Source: Bacteroidota bacterium
GTDB taxonomy: Bacteria > Bacteroidota > Bacteroidia > JABEUT01
Direction: 5' to 3'
Assembly (NCBI GenBank): GCA_013288345.1
Contig: JABDCA010000030.1
Coordinates: 1,721-34,601, forward strand
Length of the DNA stretch: 32,881 nucleotides
Under the pieces are notes generated by a model. It saw only the letters and a program-made list of their open reading frames with translations, ran no database searches and was not told the origin of the DNA. Within the stretch, counting starts at the first letter, position 1, and every line of letters begins with the position of its first letter. Shown here in pieces: positions 24,720-32,244 of the stretch. The translations under genes and the position numbers were made by a program.

Positions 24720-27170
24720 ATGATTCGATTGAAAAAGACCCCCTACCTGTTTCTTCCTTTAGCATTTACACTAATCTCGGCTTCACTTTCTGCGCAAAGC
24801 ACAGGAACGCTTAAAGGAGTTGTAACCGATGCTGCAACAAAAGAGACTATGATTGGCGCCGTAGTTTATAACATAAGCGATAAAACGCGAGGTGTTGTAA
24901 GTGATGTTGATGGAAATTATCAGTTGCCATTAAACCCGGGTGTAGATACTATTGTATGTACTATTATAAGCATGCAACCCGATACATTTATTGTTACGGA
25001 TCCTTCAAAAGATGTGGTGCATAATTTTCATTTAAGATCAGGCTCACAGCAGTTAGAAACATATGTTGTTTCTGCCGGAAAGTACGAACGTAAGCTGGAA
25101 GAAATTACTGTATCGATGGAAGTTTTGAAACCATCTCTCATCGAAAATAAAAACTCATCGAATATTAAAGATGTATTGGAACAGGTTCCGGGCTTGAATA
25201 TTTTAGATGGTGAACCACAGATACGCGGTGGTAGTGGTTTCGATTTTGGTGTGGGTACAAGGGTTGCTATTTTAATTGATGGCTTGCCTGCCCTTTCGGG
25301 CGATGGCAGTGCCTTGGCATGGAGTTTCATTCCGCTGGAAAATGTGGAGCAGGTTGAAGTTATTAAGGGTGCCTCTTCGGTAACTTATGGTTCTTCTGCA
25401 CTAAGCGGAAGTATTAATGTGCGTACCGCGTATGCTAAAGATAAGCCAGTAACAATGGTGTCAATGTCAGAAGGTATGTATGATTCGCCTTCTGTGCCAG
25501 GTGCAAAATGGGCAGAAAGAACTACAGGCCTGAATGGTTTACCTACCTTTAGTAATGTAAGTTTTATGCATGCCGAAAAATTAGGGCAACTTGATTTAGT
25601 TTTTGGTGGTATGATGAAATATGACTATGGCTATATAGGCCCACCAGCATATAATAAAAATTTACCGGCTGCATTTAATGATACAACAACTAAGAACAAT
25701 CAGGTAGGCGAAAGAACCGGCAGGTTTAATTTTAATTTACGGTACAGACCAAAGAATGCTCCTAAGCTTAATTTCGGGCTCAATGGAAACTTTATGCAAT
25801 CGAGCAGCAACAGAACACTGTTATGGCAAAATGATACCGCAGGGCTTTACAGGGCTTTCCCGCATACCCTTACCAAGCTTGGCCAAAAAATGTTTTACAT
25901 AGATCCGTTTATTAATTATAATTCGAGCAATGGATTGATACAAAGTTTCAGAACACGTTGGTCCTATAATGATAATACAGCTACAAATGAGGATTTGACT
26001 ACTAATACTGCGGCGCCAAATATCAGAACACTTACCAATGTAGTTTATAGTGAATACCAATTGGTGAAACAGATAAATGAGGGATTGAACTTTACGGGTG
26101 GGCTTATTATGAACCAAACCTATTCATACAACAACTTACCTTATCCGGGAGTTTTGCAGATCAATCATCTTCAGAATTATGCAGGCTTTATACAACTTGA
26201 CAAAAAATTATGGAAGGTACTTAATCTTTCTGCAGGTTTTAGAGAAGAGTCATTTAAAATGAATAGTGAGACTACAACCTACAAGCCTATATTACGTGCC
26301 GGTGCAAATCTGAAACTTGCAAAGGGTACTTTTTTACGCGCTTCTTATGGACAGGGCTATCGATTCCCTTCTATTACTGAAAAGTACATTTATTCTGATG
26401 TGGGCGGATTACCTATTTTCCCTAACCCGGGACTTATTGCTGAAACAAGTACCAATATTGAAATTGGTATAAAACAGGGTTTTAAAATAAATAACTTTAT
26501 GGGTGCTTTAGATGTTGCCGTTTTCCAGCAGCTATATTCAAATACAATTGAAATAACATATGGTTTGTGGGAAAAACATTTGGACAGGTTTGGGAACGAT
26601 TCGAACAAAGCAGGGTTTAAATATCTGAATACAGGAGATACACGCATTCGCGGTATTGAAATATCATTACCGGGTGAGGGAAGAATAACCAAGGATTTGA
26701 AGATTGATGTTTTGGCTGATATTACGTATATAATTCCACAAGCGCTTCAGCCCAATAAGGTTTATGCAACCGACAGTAATTATACCGGCATGACCTATAC
26801 TAATTCGAGCACCAATACCAATAATAATATTTTAAAATATCGCTTTCAAACAATAGGTAAAGTTGACTTGCAAATAACCTATAAGCAGTTTTCCATTGGA
26901 GGTGACTGGAGGTATTACAGCGTTATGCAAAACATTGATACGATTTTTTATGAATTTGCTTCGCAAGGTGGTTATGGTATTGCACAATATATAAATAACC
27001 ATTACAGGCCTATTGATGTGTTTGATGCACGTATTGGAATGCAGGCCACCAAGCAGCTTAAAGTAGCTTTTGTTGTAGATAATTTAACTAACCTGAGTTA
27101 CTCTCTCAGGCCACTTAAAATTGAATCGCCGCGTACCTATGCTATCAGGCTTACGTACAGGATAGATTAA
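24720..27170 (+). CDS. TonB-dependent outer-membrane receptor
   Basis: The start is ATG 24720; an earlier GTG frame start at 24687 lies in the terminator stem and is rejected. The 816-residue product has a signal peptide (to about residue 26), a carboxypeptidase-like regulatory domain (about 29-105: GTLKGVVTDAATKETMIGA, GVVSDVDGNYQL), and a plug domain (about 120-240: VLEQVPGLNIL, IRGGSGF, VAILIDGLPAL, VEQVEVIKGASSVTYGSSALSG). A 22-strand-type barrel ends in YAIRLTYRID. It transports a substrate across the outer membrane with energy from TonB/ExbBD; the ligand cannot be named. It is of the short (TonB receptor, about 800 residues) rather than SusC type, and no SusD follows. The b-type cytochrome gene begins 78 bases downstream. 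Confidence 0.95.
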   Translation: MIRLKKTPYLFLPLAFTLISASLSAQSTGTLKGVVTDAATKETMIGAVVYNISDKTRGVVSDVDGNYQLPLNPGVDTIVCTIISMQPDTFIVTDPSKDVVHNFHLRSGSQQLETYVVSAGKYERKLEEITVSMEVLKPSLIENKNSSNIKDVLEQVPGLNILDGEPQIRGGSGFDFGVGTRVAILIDGLPALSGDGSALAWSFIPLENVEQVEVIKGASSVTYGSSALSGSINVRTAYAKDKPVTMVSMSEGMYDSPSVPGAKWAERTTGLNGLPTFSNVSFMHAEKLGQLDLVFGGMMKYDYGYIGPPAYNKNLPAAFNDTTTKNNQVGERTGRFNFNLRYRPKNAPKLNFGLNGNFMQSSSNRTLLWQNDTAGLYRAFPHTLTKLGQKMFYIDPFINYNSSNGLIQSFRTRWSYNDNTATNEDLTTNTAAPNIRTLTNVVYSEYQLVKQINEGLNFTGGLIMNQTYSYNNLPYPGVLQINHLQNYAGFIQLDKKLWKVLNLSAGFREESFKMNSETTTYKPILRAGANLKLAKGTFLRASYGQGYRFPSITEKYIYSDVGGLPIFPNPGLIAETSTNIEIGIKQGFKINNFMGALDVAVFQQLYSNTIEITYGLWEKHLDRFGNDSNKAGFKYLNTGDTRIRGIEISLPGEGRITKDLKIDVLADITYIIPQALQPNKVYATDSNYTGMTYTNSSTNTNNNILKYRFQTIGKVDLQITYKQFSIGGDWRYYSVMQNIDTIFYEFASQGGYGIAQYINNHYRPIDVFDARIGMQATKQLKVAFVVDNLTNLSYSLRPLKIESPRTYAIRLTYRID

Positions 27171-27199
27171 ATAAAAACTGCTGCATTTTACGTTGTTAT

Positions 27200-27231
27200 G
27201 TTGTAAGTGCAAATTCCTGTACTTTTACAAC
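27200..27231. repeat. Inverted repeat GTTGTAA...TTACAAC before the cytochrome gene
   Basis: GTTGTAA (27200-27206) and TTACAAC (27225-27231) are perfect inverted arms 18 bases apart, lying 18 bases before the ATG at 27249. They could be an operator or a weak leader hairpin; there is no T-run, so it is not a terminator. Confidence 0.4.
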
Positions 27232-27248
27232 ATATATACTATTGTAAA

Positions 27249-27917
27249 ATGACAGACCAGCCAGGCAACACTGAACCATCTTTCAGAGAGAAACACTCAA
27301 GGTCAATACGTATTTGGCATTGGAGCACATTTGTAATTATAATGGGTTCTTTAATTACTGTGCTACTGGCAAAAACCATGCTGAACACCCGAAGCAACAT
27401 ACCTCTTGTTCAGCAATCGTTGCAACAAAGCAACGTTACTGTTACCGCTGACCAGGCCAAATCAGTTGCACATGCATTTAACGATAAAGTCTGGAATTGG
27501 CACATTTATTTGGGCTATGTATTGGCAGGCTTATTTCTATTCCGTATAGTCTTTGAATTCTTTCAGCCGAAAAAAGAAAAAGTTATTCCGATAATTAGAA
27601 ATGCCTTAAAATATTTGAAACAACCCACTGCCGATAAAATGCATGGCAGGCATTATTTACTTGTTAGGTTTGCGTACGTTTCGTTTTACTGCGCACTTTT
27701 TGTGCAAGTATGCACAGGTTTATTCATGGTCTATTCTGATGACATGGAGAATCTGAAAGATATAAGGCATACAGCAAGCGATATACATTCTGTTTTTATG
27801 TGGTTAATAATTGCATATATAGTAATACACATAACCGGAGCAACTGTTGCCGAGTTTAATAAAAAAGGTAAGGGAATGATTTCGGATATGATAAATGGGG
27901 GAGAGGAAAACGAGTAA
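27249..27917 (+). CDS. Four-helix cytochrome b561-type membrane protein
   Basis: The 222-residue product (ATG 27249 chosen over an upstream GTG at 27207) has four membrane spans near residues 24-42, 82-104, 136-160 and 180-200. His24 (RIWHW), His85 (WNWH), His180 (DIHS) and His194 (IVIHITGA) lie at span ends where b-type cytochromes of the Ni/Fe-hydrogenase/b561 family bind two hemes. The loop between spans 1 and 2 (about 45-78) is long and polar. Such proteins pass electrons between quinones and a partner. The TonB receptor upstream suggests, but does not prove, a link to metal or heme reduction. Its TAA directly abuts the TAG of the convergent hydrolase gene, leaving no spacer. Confidence 0.85.
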   Translation: MTDQPGNTEPSFREKHSRSIRIWHWSTFVIIMGSLITVLLAKTMLNTRSNIPLVQQSLQQSNVTVTADQAKSVAHAFNDKVWNWHIYLGYVLAGLFLFRIVFEFFQPKKEKVIPIIRNALKYLKQPTADKMHGRHYLLVRFAYVSFYCALFVQVCTGLFMVYSDDMENLKDIRHTASDIHSVFMWLIIAYIVIHITGATVAEFNKKGKGMISDMINGGEENE

Positions 27918-28811
27918 CTACCTCTTTATGAAGGCATACAGATCACTACTGTATTTTACAAAACCATCTTTTGCAGGTATCTCGCCATGGTCGGCACCGG
28001 GTATTAAGTGCTTCTCTTTATAGGTTCCCTGGTAGTTGTTATACACGGCAAGCCCATTGGTTTGCCAGTTTAAAAAATTATCACTCAGGCCATGCATCCA
28101 CATAAAAGGCTGGTTAACCAATTTAATTTCGTCGGCATTATCAATTTTAAAAGTTGTAACATATCCGGCAGGTAATGCCAGTTGTGTAGCATCGTCGGCC
28201 ATGGTGGTAGATGAAGCAAAGGGCGCCTCCAATATTAATTTCGTTGGTGTCATGCTTCTTGGGTTCGCTGTGAGCATAGTAGCAGGCGCAGTACCCAAAC
28301 TAAATCCATACATCATTAAGCGGCTATTAGTGAGTCCTTCATTCTTCAACCATTTCAATGCTGCATCTACATCGGCATACATGCCATCTTCGGTTGGTGT
28401 ACCCGACGACATACCATAACCTCTATAATCTATCATTAATAAACCATATTGATTTTTGCTGCCTGTATTAGCTAATAGCTTGGCACGCTGCCAGTAAAAA
28501 TCCATGTTCCACTTATTACCATGGCAATACATAATAACAGTATCAGTAGCTATTTTGCTAATGTCGCCAATGTATATGGCATAAACTTGTGTGGCATTGC
28601 TTTCGCTTGGCTCCTGCGATGAGAGCGTGAATATATGTATAAGGCTATCAGGTATAGTATAGCTGTTATCTAAAATAAAATCTTGTGTACCGGTATATTT
28701 ATCGAGTAGGTATTGAGTACACTTTAAATTATTGAACAAGTTGCTATCGAGTTTAAAGCATGATGCAAAAAACAGCAAAAGAATAGCAAGTGTCAAATAG
28801 ATTCTTTTCAT
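27918..28811 (-). CDS. Alpha/beta-hydrolase lipoprotein
   Basis: The 297-residue product has a lipoprotein signal (LLLFFASC, Cys18) and an alpha/beta-hydrolase fold. IMYCHGNKWNMD forms the oxyanion-side loop, IDYRGYGMSSG is typical of BEM46/serine-aminopeptidase-type hydrolases, and the nucleophile is Ser171 in YGFSLGTAP. Asp244 (GLSDN) and His275 (GADHGE) complete the triad. It would act as a periplasmic or outer-membrane-anchored esterase or thioesterase; the substrate is not known. It is the last gene of the five-gene operon, starting 1 base after the preceding stop. If that operon makes a surface sugar, an acyl- or ester-removing role on the product is possible but speculative. Confidence 0.88.
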   Translation of the reverse strand: MKRIYLTLAILLLFFASCFKLDSNLFNNLKCTQYLLDKYTGTQDFILDNSYTIPDSLIHIFTLSSQEPSESNATQVYAIYIGDISKIATDTVIMYCHGNKWNMDFYWQRAKLLANTGSKNQYGLLMIDYRGYGMSSGTPTEDGMYADVDAALKWLKNEGLTNSRLMMYGFSLGTAPATMLTANPRSMTPTKLILEAPFASSTTMADDATQLALPAGYVTTFKIDNADEIKLVNQPFMWMHGLSDNFLNWQTNGLAVYNNYQGTYKEKHLIPGADHGEIPAKDGFVKYSSDLYAFIKR

Positions 28812-28812
28812 G

Positions 28813-29496
28813 TCAGAATTTTCTGGTTACTGTAAAGTAAAGTCCCAATGCACCTTTGCCGCCAATGCCAAAATAATCGACTACGTTGGGTAAGTTATTT
28901 AAGTTAGGTGCAATGTATTTCATCTCAATATTATAATTCCATTTGAGCCTGCAATAGGTATAACCTACCTGCGGACAATATAACCAGTGGGTAGTTTGCG
29001 GTTGTCCATCTGCCCGTTGGCTTGCAAGTTCAAACCAGTTTTCAATACCTGCATACACAAAGCTTTTTTTAGGATGTATTTCCCAATAGGCATTCAGATC
29101 AAGTTGAGGCCAGCATTTAAAGCCTCCGCTAAACTGTGGCCAAAATTCCTGTGCAATATTCAGTGCAGGATTTACACTTACGCCTAAATGTAAACTGTCG
29201 GAGTAATATATTTTTTGGCATACACCAATATCGGTTTGCGCAACACCAAACAATAGCGAAGTAGTATGTATGGAACCAAATACTGAAGTATTATCGGTTA
29301 TTCCCTGTGCATACATAATTGATGTAAGTGGAACGGGAATGGTAAGATTATGGTAGTCGAATAGAGGGCCACCTAAATTGGCACTGATTGTTTTTTGCCC
29401 TTTATCAAGTGGACGTATTAAACGCGATGGTGCACAGGAGTTAAAAAAGATTAATGCTAAAAGGAAACAGAGAATGAAAATTCTTTTCAAGGACAT
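28813..29496 (-). CDS. Lipoprotein-signal protein, likely beta-rich outer-membrane protein
   Basis: The 227-residue product (start ATG 29496; an in-frame TTG at 29514 overlaps the upstream gene and is less likely) has a lipobox (LIFFNSC, Cys21). The remainder is beta-rich with alternating aromatic strands: SANLGGPLFDY, TSVFGSIHTTSLLFG, WEIHPKKSFVYAGIENWFEL, and a C-terminal GLYFTVTRKF ending in Phe. This looks like a small outer-membrane barrel or barrel-like lipoprotein. I cannot name a family. It lies 1 base from the genes on both sides, so it is co-transcribed and probably translationally coupled within the operon. Confidence 0.75.
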   Translation of the reverse strand: MSLKRIFILCFLLALIFFNSCAPSRLIRPLDKGQKTISANLGGPLFDYHNLTIPVPLTSIMYAQGITDNTSVFGSIHTTSLLFGVAQTDIGVCQKIYYSDSLHLGVSVNPALNIAQEFWPQFSGGFKCWPQLDLNAYWEIHPKKSFVYAGIENWFELASQRADGQPQTTHWLYCPQVGYTYCRLKWNYNIEMKYIAPNLNNLPNVVDYFGIGGKGALGLYFTVTRKF

Positions 29497-29497
29497 G

Positions 29498-30178
29498 TTA
29501 TAGATAATTATCAATCATCTCTCTTACGCAGGCATCTCCGCCATTGCGTGTAAGAATAATAGATGCATTTTGTTTTATTTTATCTATAGCATCGGCAGGG
29601 CAGGCAGAAAATGCTGCTTTGCTTATTACTTTTAAATCATTTATATCGTCACCTACATAGGCTACGTTCTTGTAGGTTATTTTCAATTCTTTCACCCACT
29701 TGTCAAGTATCTTTTCTTTTTCTTCGAAACCTACGTAGGTTTTTTGCACGCCCAAAAGTTTTGCACGACTTTGTATAAGCGCACTGTTTTTGCCATTACT
29801 TAAAAATGCAACCTGCATACCATTCTTCACTAATCGTTTTATGGCAAGCCCGTCTTTAGTATTGAATTTTTTTAGCTCGTCACCATTCTCGGTGTAGTAC
29901 ATGCCGCCATCGGTAAGCACTCCATCAATATCAATAACCAATAGCTTAATATTTTTTGCGGCTGTGTTTTTTATGGCCAGGTCAACATTCACCAATGTAT
30001 CTATTGAAAGCCCAAATGCTGTTGAGAAAGAAATAAGTTGAGGCAGCGTAACATTATTGCTGTTCTTTTCAGCCAGCTTAATATGTTTCTCTTTAACTGA
30101 CGATAACTGTGCGCGGCCCGCAACACTTTGTTTGCGCTGCTGCTTCAGAAATTTAATATTTGAAGAAAGGTAGTTCAT
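29498..30178 (-). CDS. KdsC-like HAD phosphatase with N-terminal XRE-type helix-turn-helix
   Basis: The 226-residue protein (start ATG 30178, not the TTG before it) fuses two domains. Residues about 4-66 follow the XRE/Cro fold pattern: SSNIKFLKQQRK, LPQLISFSTAFGLSIDTLVN. The segment between, where the DNA-recognition helix should be, is degenerate. Residues 77-226 are a C0-type HAD phosphatase like KdsC: nucleophile pair Asp83 and Asp85 in DIDGVLTDGG, Ser127 in LSNGK (usually Thr), Lys154, GDDIND (176-181) and a C-terminal GGDACVRE like the GGxGAVRE of KdsC. KdsC removes phosphate from Kdo-8-P. Here it follows a DAHP-synthase-like gene by 3 bases, so it probably dephosphorylates that product. 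Confidence 0.88.
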   Translation of the reverse strand: MNYLSSNIKFLKQQRKQSVAGRAQLSSVKEKHIKLAEKNSNNVTLPQLISFSTAFGLSIDTLVNVDLAIKNTAAKNIKLLVIDIDGVLTDGGMYYTENGDELKKFNTKDGLAIKRLVKNGMQVAFLSNGKNSALIQSRAKLLGVQKTYVGFEEKEKILDKWVKELKITYKNVAYVGDDINDLKVISKAAFSACPADAIDKIKQNASIILTRNGGDACVREMIDNYL

Positions 30179-30181
30179 CAA

Positions 30182-31183
30182 TTAAACGATCTTTCTGCTC
30201 ACCGCTTGCGCAATAGGTTGCAGGGTTTTATAAAGATTGCTGAACTGTTCGAAATTTAATTGCTGTGACGCATCCGATAAAGCTACTGCCGGATTAGGAT
30301 GTGTTTCAATAAGCAATCCATCAACACCCATAGCCACACATGCCCTTGCCAAATCAGGTACGCCATAAGCATAACCAATAGCATGGCTCGGGTCGAGCAC
30401 TACAGGCAAGTTGGTATATTCTTTAAGATAAGCTACGCCGCATAAATCTAAAGTAAAACGTGTTTTAGTTTCGAAGGTGCGTATGCCACGTTCGCATAAT
30501 ATTACGTTAGGGTTACCGGCCGATAAAATAAATTCTGCTGCCTGTACAAATTCCTGCAAGGTGCTGCCAAAGCCACGCTTAAGCAAAACTGGTTTTGATG
30601 ATTTACCGCAGGTCCTTAAAATACCCTGGTCGTACATAGCTTTTGCGCCTATCTGTAAAATGTCGGCATATTCTATTACGTCATTCACATGGGTTGAGTC
30701 GCGTATTTCAGTAATAATTTTTAAGCCATACTTGGTACGCATTTTGGCCAAAAGCTTTAACCCGTCAATGCCCATGCCTTGAAAGGTATAAGGCGAAGTG
30801 CGTGGCTTATAAGCGCCTGCGCGTAATACACCAACTCCCAGTTTCACGCATAATTGCGCCGCTTGTTCTATCTGCTCTTCCGATTCTACTGAACATGGCC
30901 CGGCAATCATAACAGTGTTACCAGTCTTTCCGCCGATACTTATTTTATCTGATAATTCTACAGTGCGTACTTCGCTTTTGTATTTGCGGCTGGCTAACTG
31001 AATATCATCATCGAATGCTACGCTGCTATCGGCAAACTGTGCAAATTTTTCTTCCAGCTTTTTTAATTTATTGGGAGTAATAAGGGTAAAGCTGCCGTTA
31101 TCTTTAATTACAAAGGCTTGCAATTCTTTGCCCAGTTCATTTGCTTTGGTGTTGTCAACACCGGGTTTCAACTTAATTATCAT
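30182..31183 (-). CDS. Type I-beta DAHP-synthase-like 3-deoxy-ulosonate-phosphate synthase
   Basis: The 333-residue protein matches the type I-beta DAHP synthase/KdsA family: a ferredoxin-like N-terminal domain (MIIKLKPG, residues 1-60) and a TIM barrel. Metal ligands Cys97 (AGPCSVE), His267 (DPSHAIG), Glu293 (IETHP) and Asp304 (LSDASQQ) are present, as are KPRTS (126-130) and LLKRG (200-204). It would condense phosphoenolpyruvate with an aldose phosphate. Acceptor-side segments differ from those I know in shikimate enzymes: QIGARNMQNF is QIGAKAMYDQ (177-186), TRNTLD is TRFTLD, and the Arg-rich stretch after DPSH is IGYAYGV. The acceptor may therefore not be erythrose-4-phosphate. It overlaps the epimerase-CBS stop by one base (TAATG). 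Confidence 0.9.
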   Translation of the reverse strand: MIIKLKPGVDNTKANELGKELQAFVIKDNGSFTLITPNKLKKLEEKFAQFADSSVAFDDDIQLASRKYKSEVRTVELSDKISIGGKTGNTVMIAGPCSVESEEQIEQAAQLCVKLGVGVLRAGAYKPRTSPYTFQGMGIDGLKLLAKMRTKYGLKIITEIRDSTHVNDVIEYADILQIGAKAMYDQGILRTCGKSSKPVLLKRGFGSTLQEFVQAAEFILSAGNPNVILCERGIRTFETKTRFTLDLCGVAYLKEYTNLPVVLDPSHAIGYAYGVPDLARACVAMGVDGLLIETHPNPAVALSDASQQLNFEQFSNLYKTLQPIAQAVSRKIV

Positions 31184-32187
31184 TATTCGCCTTTAATTAG
31201 ATTATTGAATGTAACAATGCCCTGCAGCACATTATTATCGTCTACCACGGGCAGGAATAAAATAGGGAACTTAATGCTCTTGATAAAAGAAAGCATTTCG
31301 GAAACGGTAGAAGAATCCTTTATTTTAAATGGATTGGTATTGATAAGGTCATTTACGCTGATGGCTTCCAGTTTTTTAATATTCTTTATGAGCCCTTTGC
31401 GCACATCGGCATTACTTACTATTCCCAGTAGTTTTCCTGTTGCGTCGGTTACATTGGTAAAACCAAGTTTATAATCTTCGATGCTTTGCAGGGTTTCTAA
31501 AAAAGTAGCATTGGTGCTGATAGCAGGAGATTCTTCGCGGGTGATCATAAAATCACTTATGCGAGTATGCGATGTAATATTATCGCTGCGCAATTGGTGT
31601 AATACCCTGCCAATAGCATTCTCGGTATTTACCAGGAACGAACCTGATACAACAGAATCAACACCCATGTTGCGCAGAACAAATGCCACTTCGTCGGTAA
31701 CGCCACCATCTACATGTATTTTTTTGCCGGGGAATTCGTTTTTGAAATCACGTATTTTTCTAAAGTTCTCTTTATTAAATACACCACCGCTTTTACCGGG
31801 TGTAGTAGTCATAAAGAGGATAAAATCAAACTTATCTTTATAAGGTTCAAATACTTCTATAGCTGTTTGGGAAATAATGGCCATACCCAGTTTACAGGTA
31901 ATATCGGCAGGTAGCTTAAGCGGAGCTTTAAGATTCTCAAATTGAAAAGTAACCAGTTCGGTTGCAGTTTCTTTTATTCCGGCATAAAACTTTTCAGGCT
32001 CCGCTGAAATAATGTGCAGGTCGATTGGGGTTTTGCTGATGGTCCGGATGTGCTTAATATCATCGAACACCTTCAGGTCGTCGTTACAATCTACATGTAT
32101 GTAATCAACATTTACCGAATCGAGTTCCTTAACCAGCTCATCGAGCGGCTTGGTTTTATTGGAATATATGGAAGCTGATATTTTCAA
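31183..32187 (-). CDS. Ribulose-phosphate-3-epimerase-like TIM barrel fused to a CBS pair
   Basis: The 334-residue form starts at TTG 32187 (MKISASIY, matching the M-K-I-x-x-S-I start of epimerases). Another TTG at 32199 overlaps the promoter box. Residues 1-200 resemble ribulose-phosphate 3-epimerase with the metal-site residues His31 and Asp33 (IHVD), His58 (IDLHII) and Asp160 (HVDGG). The usual MDGxFVPN after HVD is replaced by CNDDLKVFDD, and NPGFGGQ by TPGKSGG. Residues about 210-334 are two CBS motifs, the first with GIVSNADVRK, like the CBS pair of KdsD (arabinose-5-phosphate isomerase). CBS pairs bind nucleotides and would allow feedback control. It is the first gene of the operon, before the DAHP-synthase-like gene. 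Confidence 0.87.
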   Translation of the reverse strand: MKISASIYSNKTKPLDELVKELDSVNVDYIHVDCNDDLKVFDDIKHIRTISKTPIDLHIISAEPEKFYAGIKETATELVTFQFENLKAPLKLPADITCKLGMAIISQTAIEVFEPYKDKFDFILFMTTTPGKSGGVFNKENFRKIRDFKNEFPGKKIHVDGGVTDEVAFVLRNMGVDSVVSGSFLVNTENAIGRVLHQLRSDNITSHTRISDFMITREESPAISTNATFLETLQSIEDYKLGFTNVTDATGKLLGIVSNADVRKGLIKNIKKLEAISVNDLINTNPFKIKDSSTVSEMLSFIKSIKFPILFLPVVDDNNVLQGIVTFNNLIKGE

Positions 32188-32196
32188 AATAGGGCA

Positions 32197-32204
32197 CAAA
32201 AATA
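32197..32204 (-). promoter_or_regulatory. -7 promoter element of the sugar-acid operon
   Basis: The minus strand reads TATTTTTG, an exact TAnnTTTG, whose downstream edge is 9 bases before the TTG at 32187. Transcription would begin at or next to that codon, implying a very short or absent leader. No -33 TTTG is visible, and the upstream space is taken by a terminator. Confidence 0.55.
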
Positions 32205-32205
32205 C

Positions 32206-32235
32206 AAAAAAGACGGGCTTCCTCCGCTAAAGCCC
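32206..32235 (-). terminator. Intrinsic terminator of the outer-membrane protein gene
   Basis: On the minus strand GGGCTT (32230-32235) pairs with AAGCCC (32215-32220) around a 9-base loop and is followed by GTC and six T (32206-32211). It ends one base before the promoter box of the next operon. Confidence 0.8.
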
Positions 32236-32244
32236 ATAAAATGA

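Noticed and set aside
32188-32199. Four extra N-terminal codons of the epimerase-CBS gene (TTG at 32199)
   Set aside because: The codon overlaps the -7 box, and epimerase N-termini begin at the MKISASI position.
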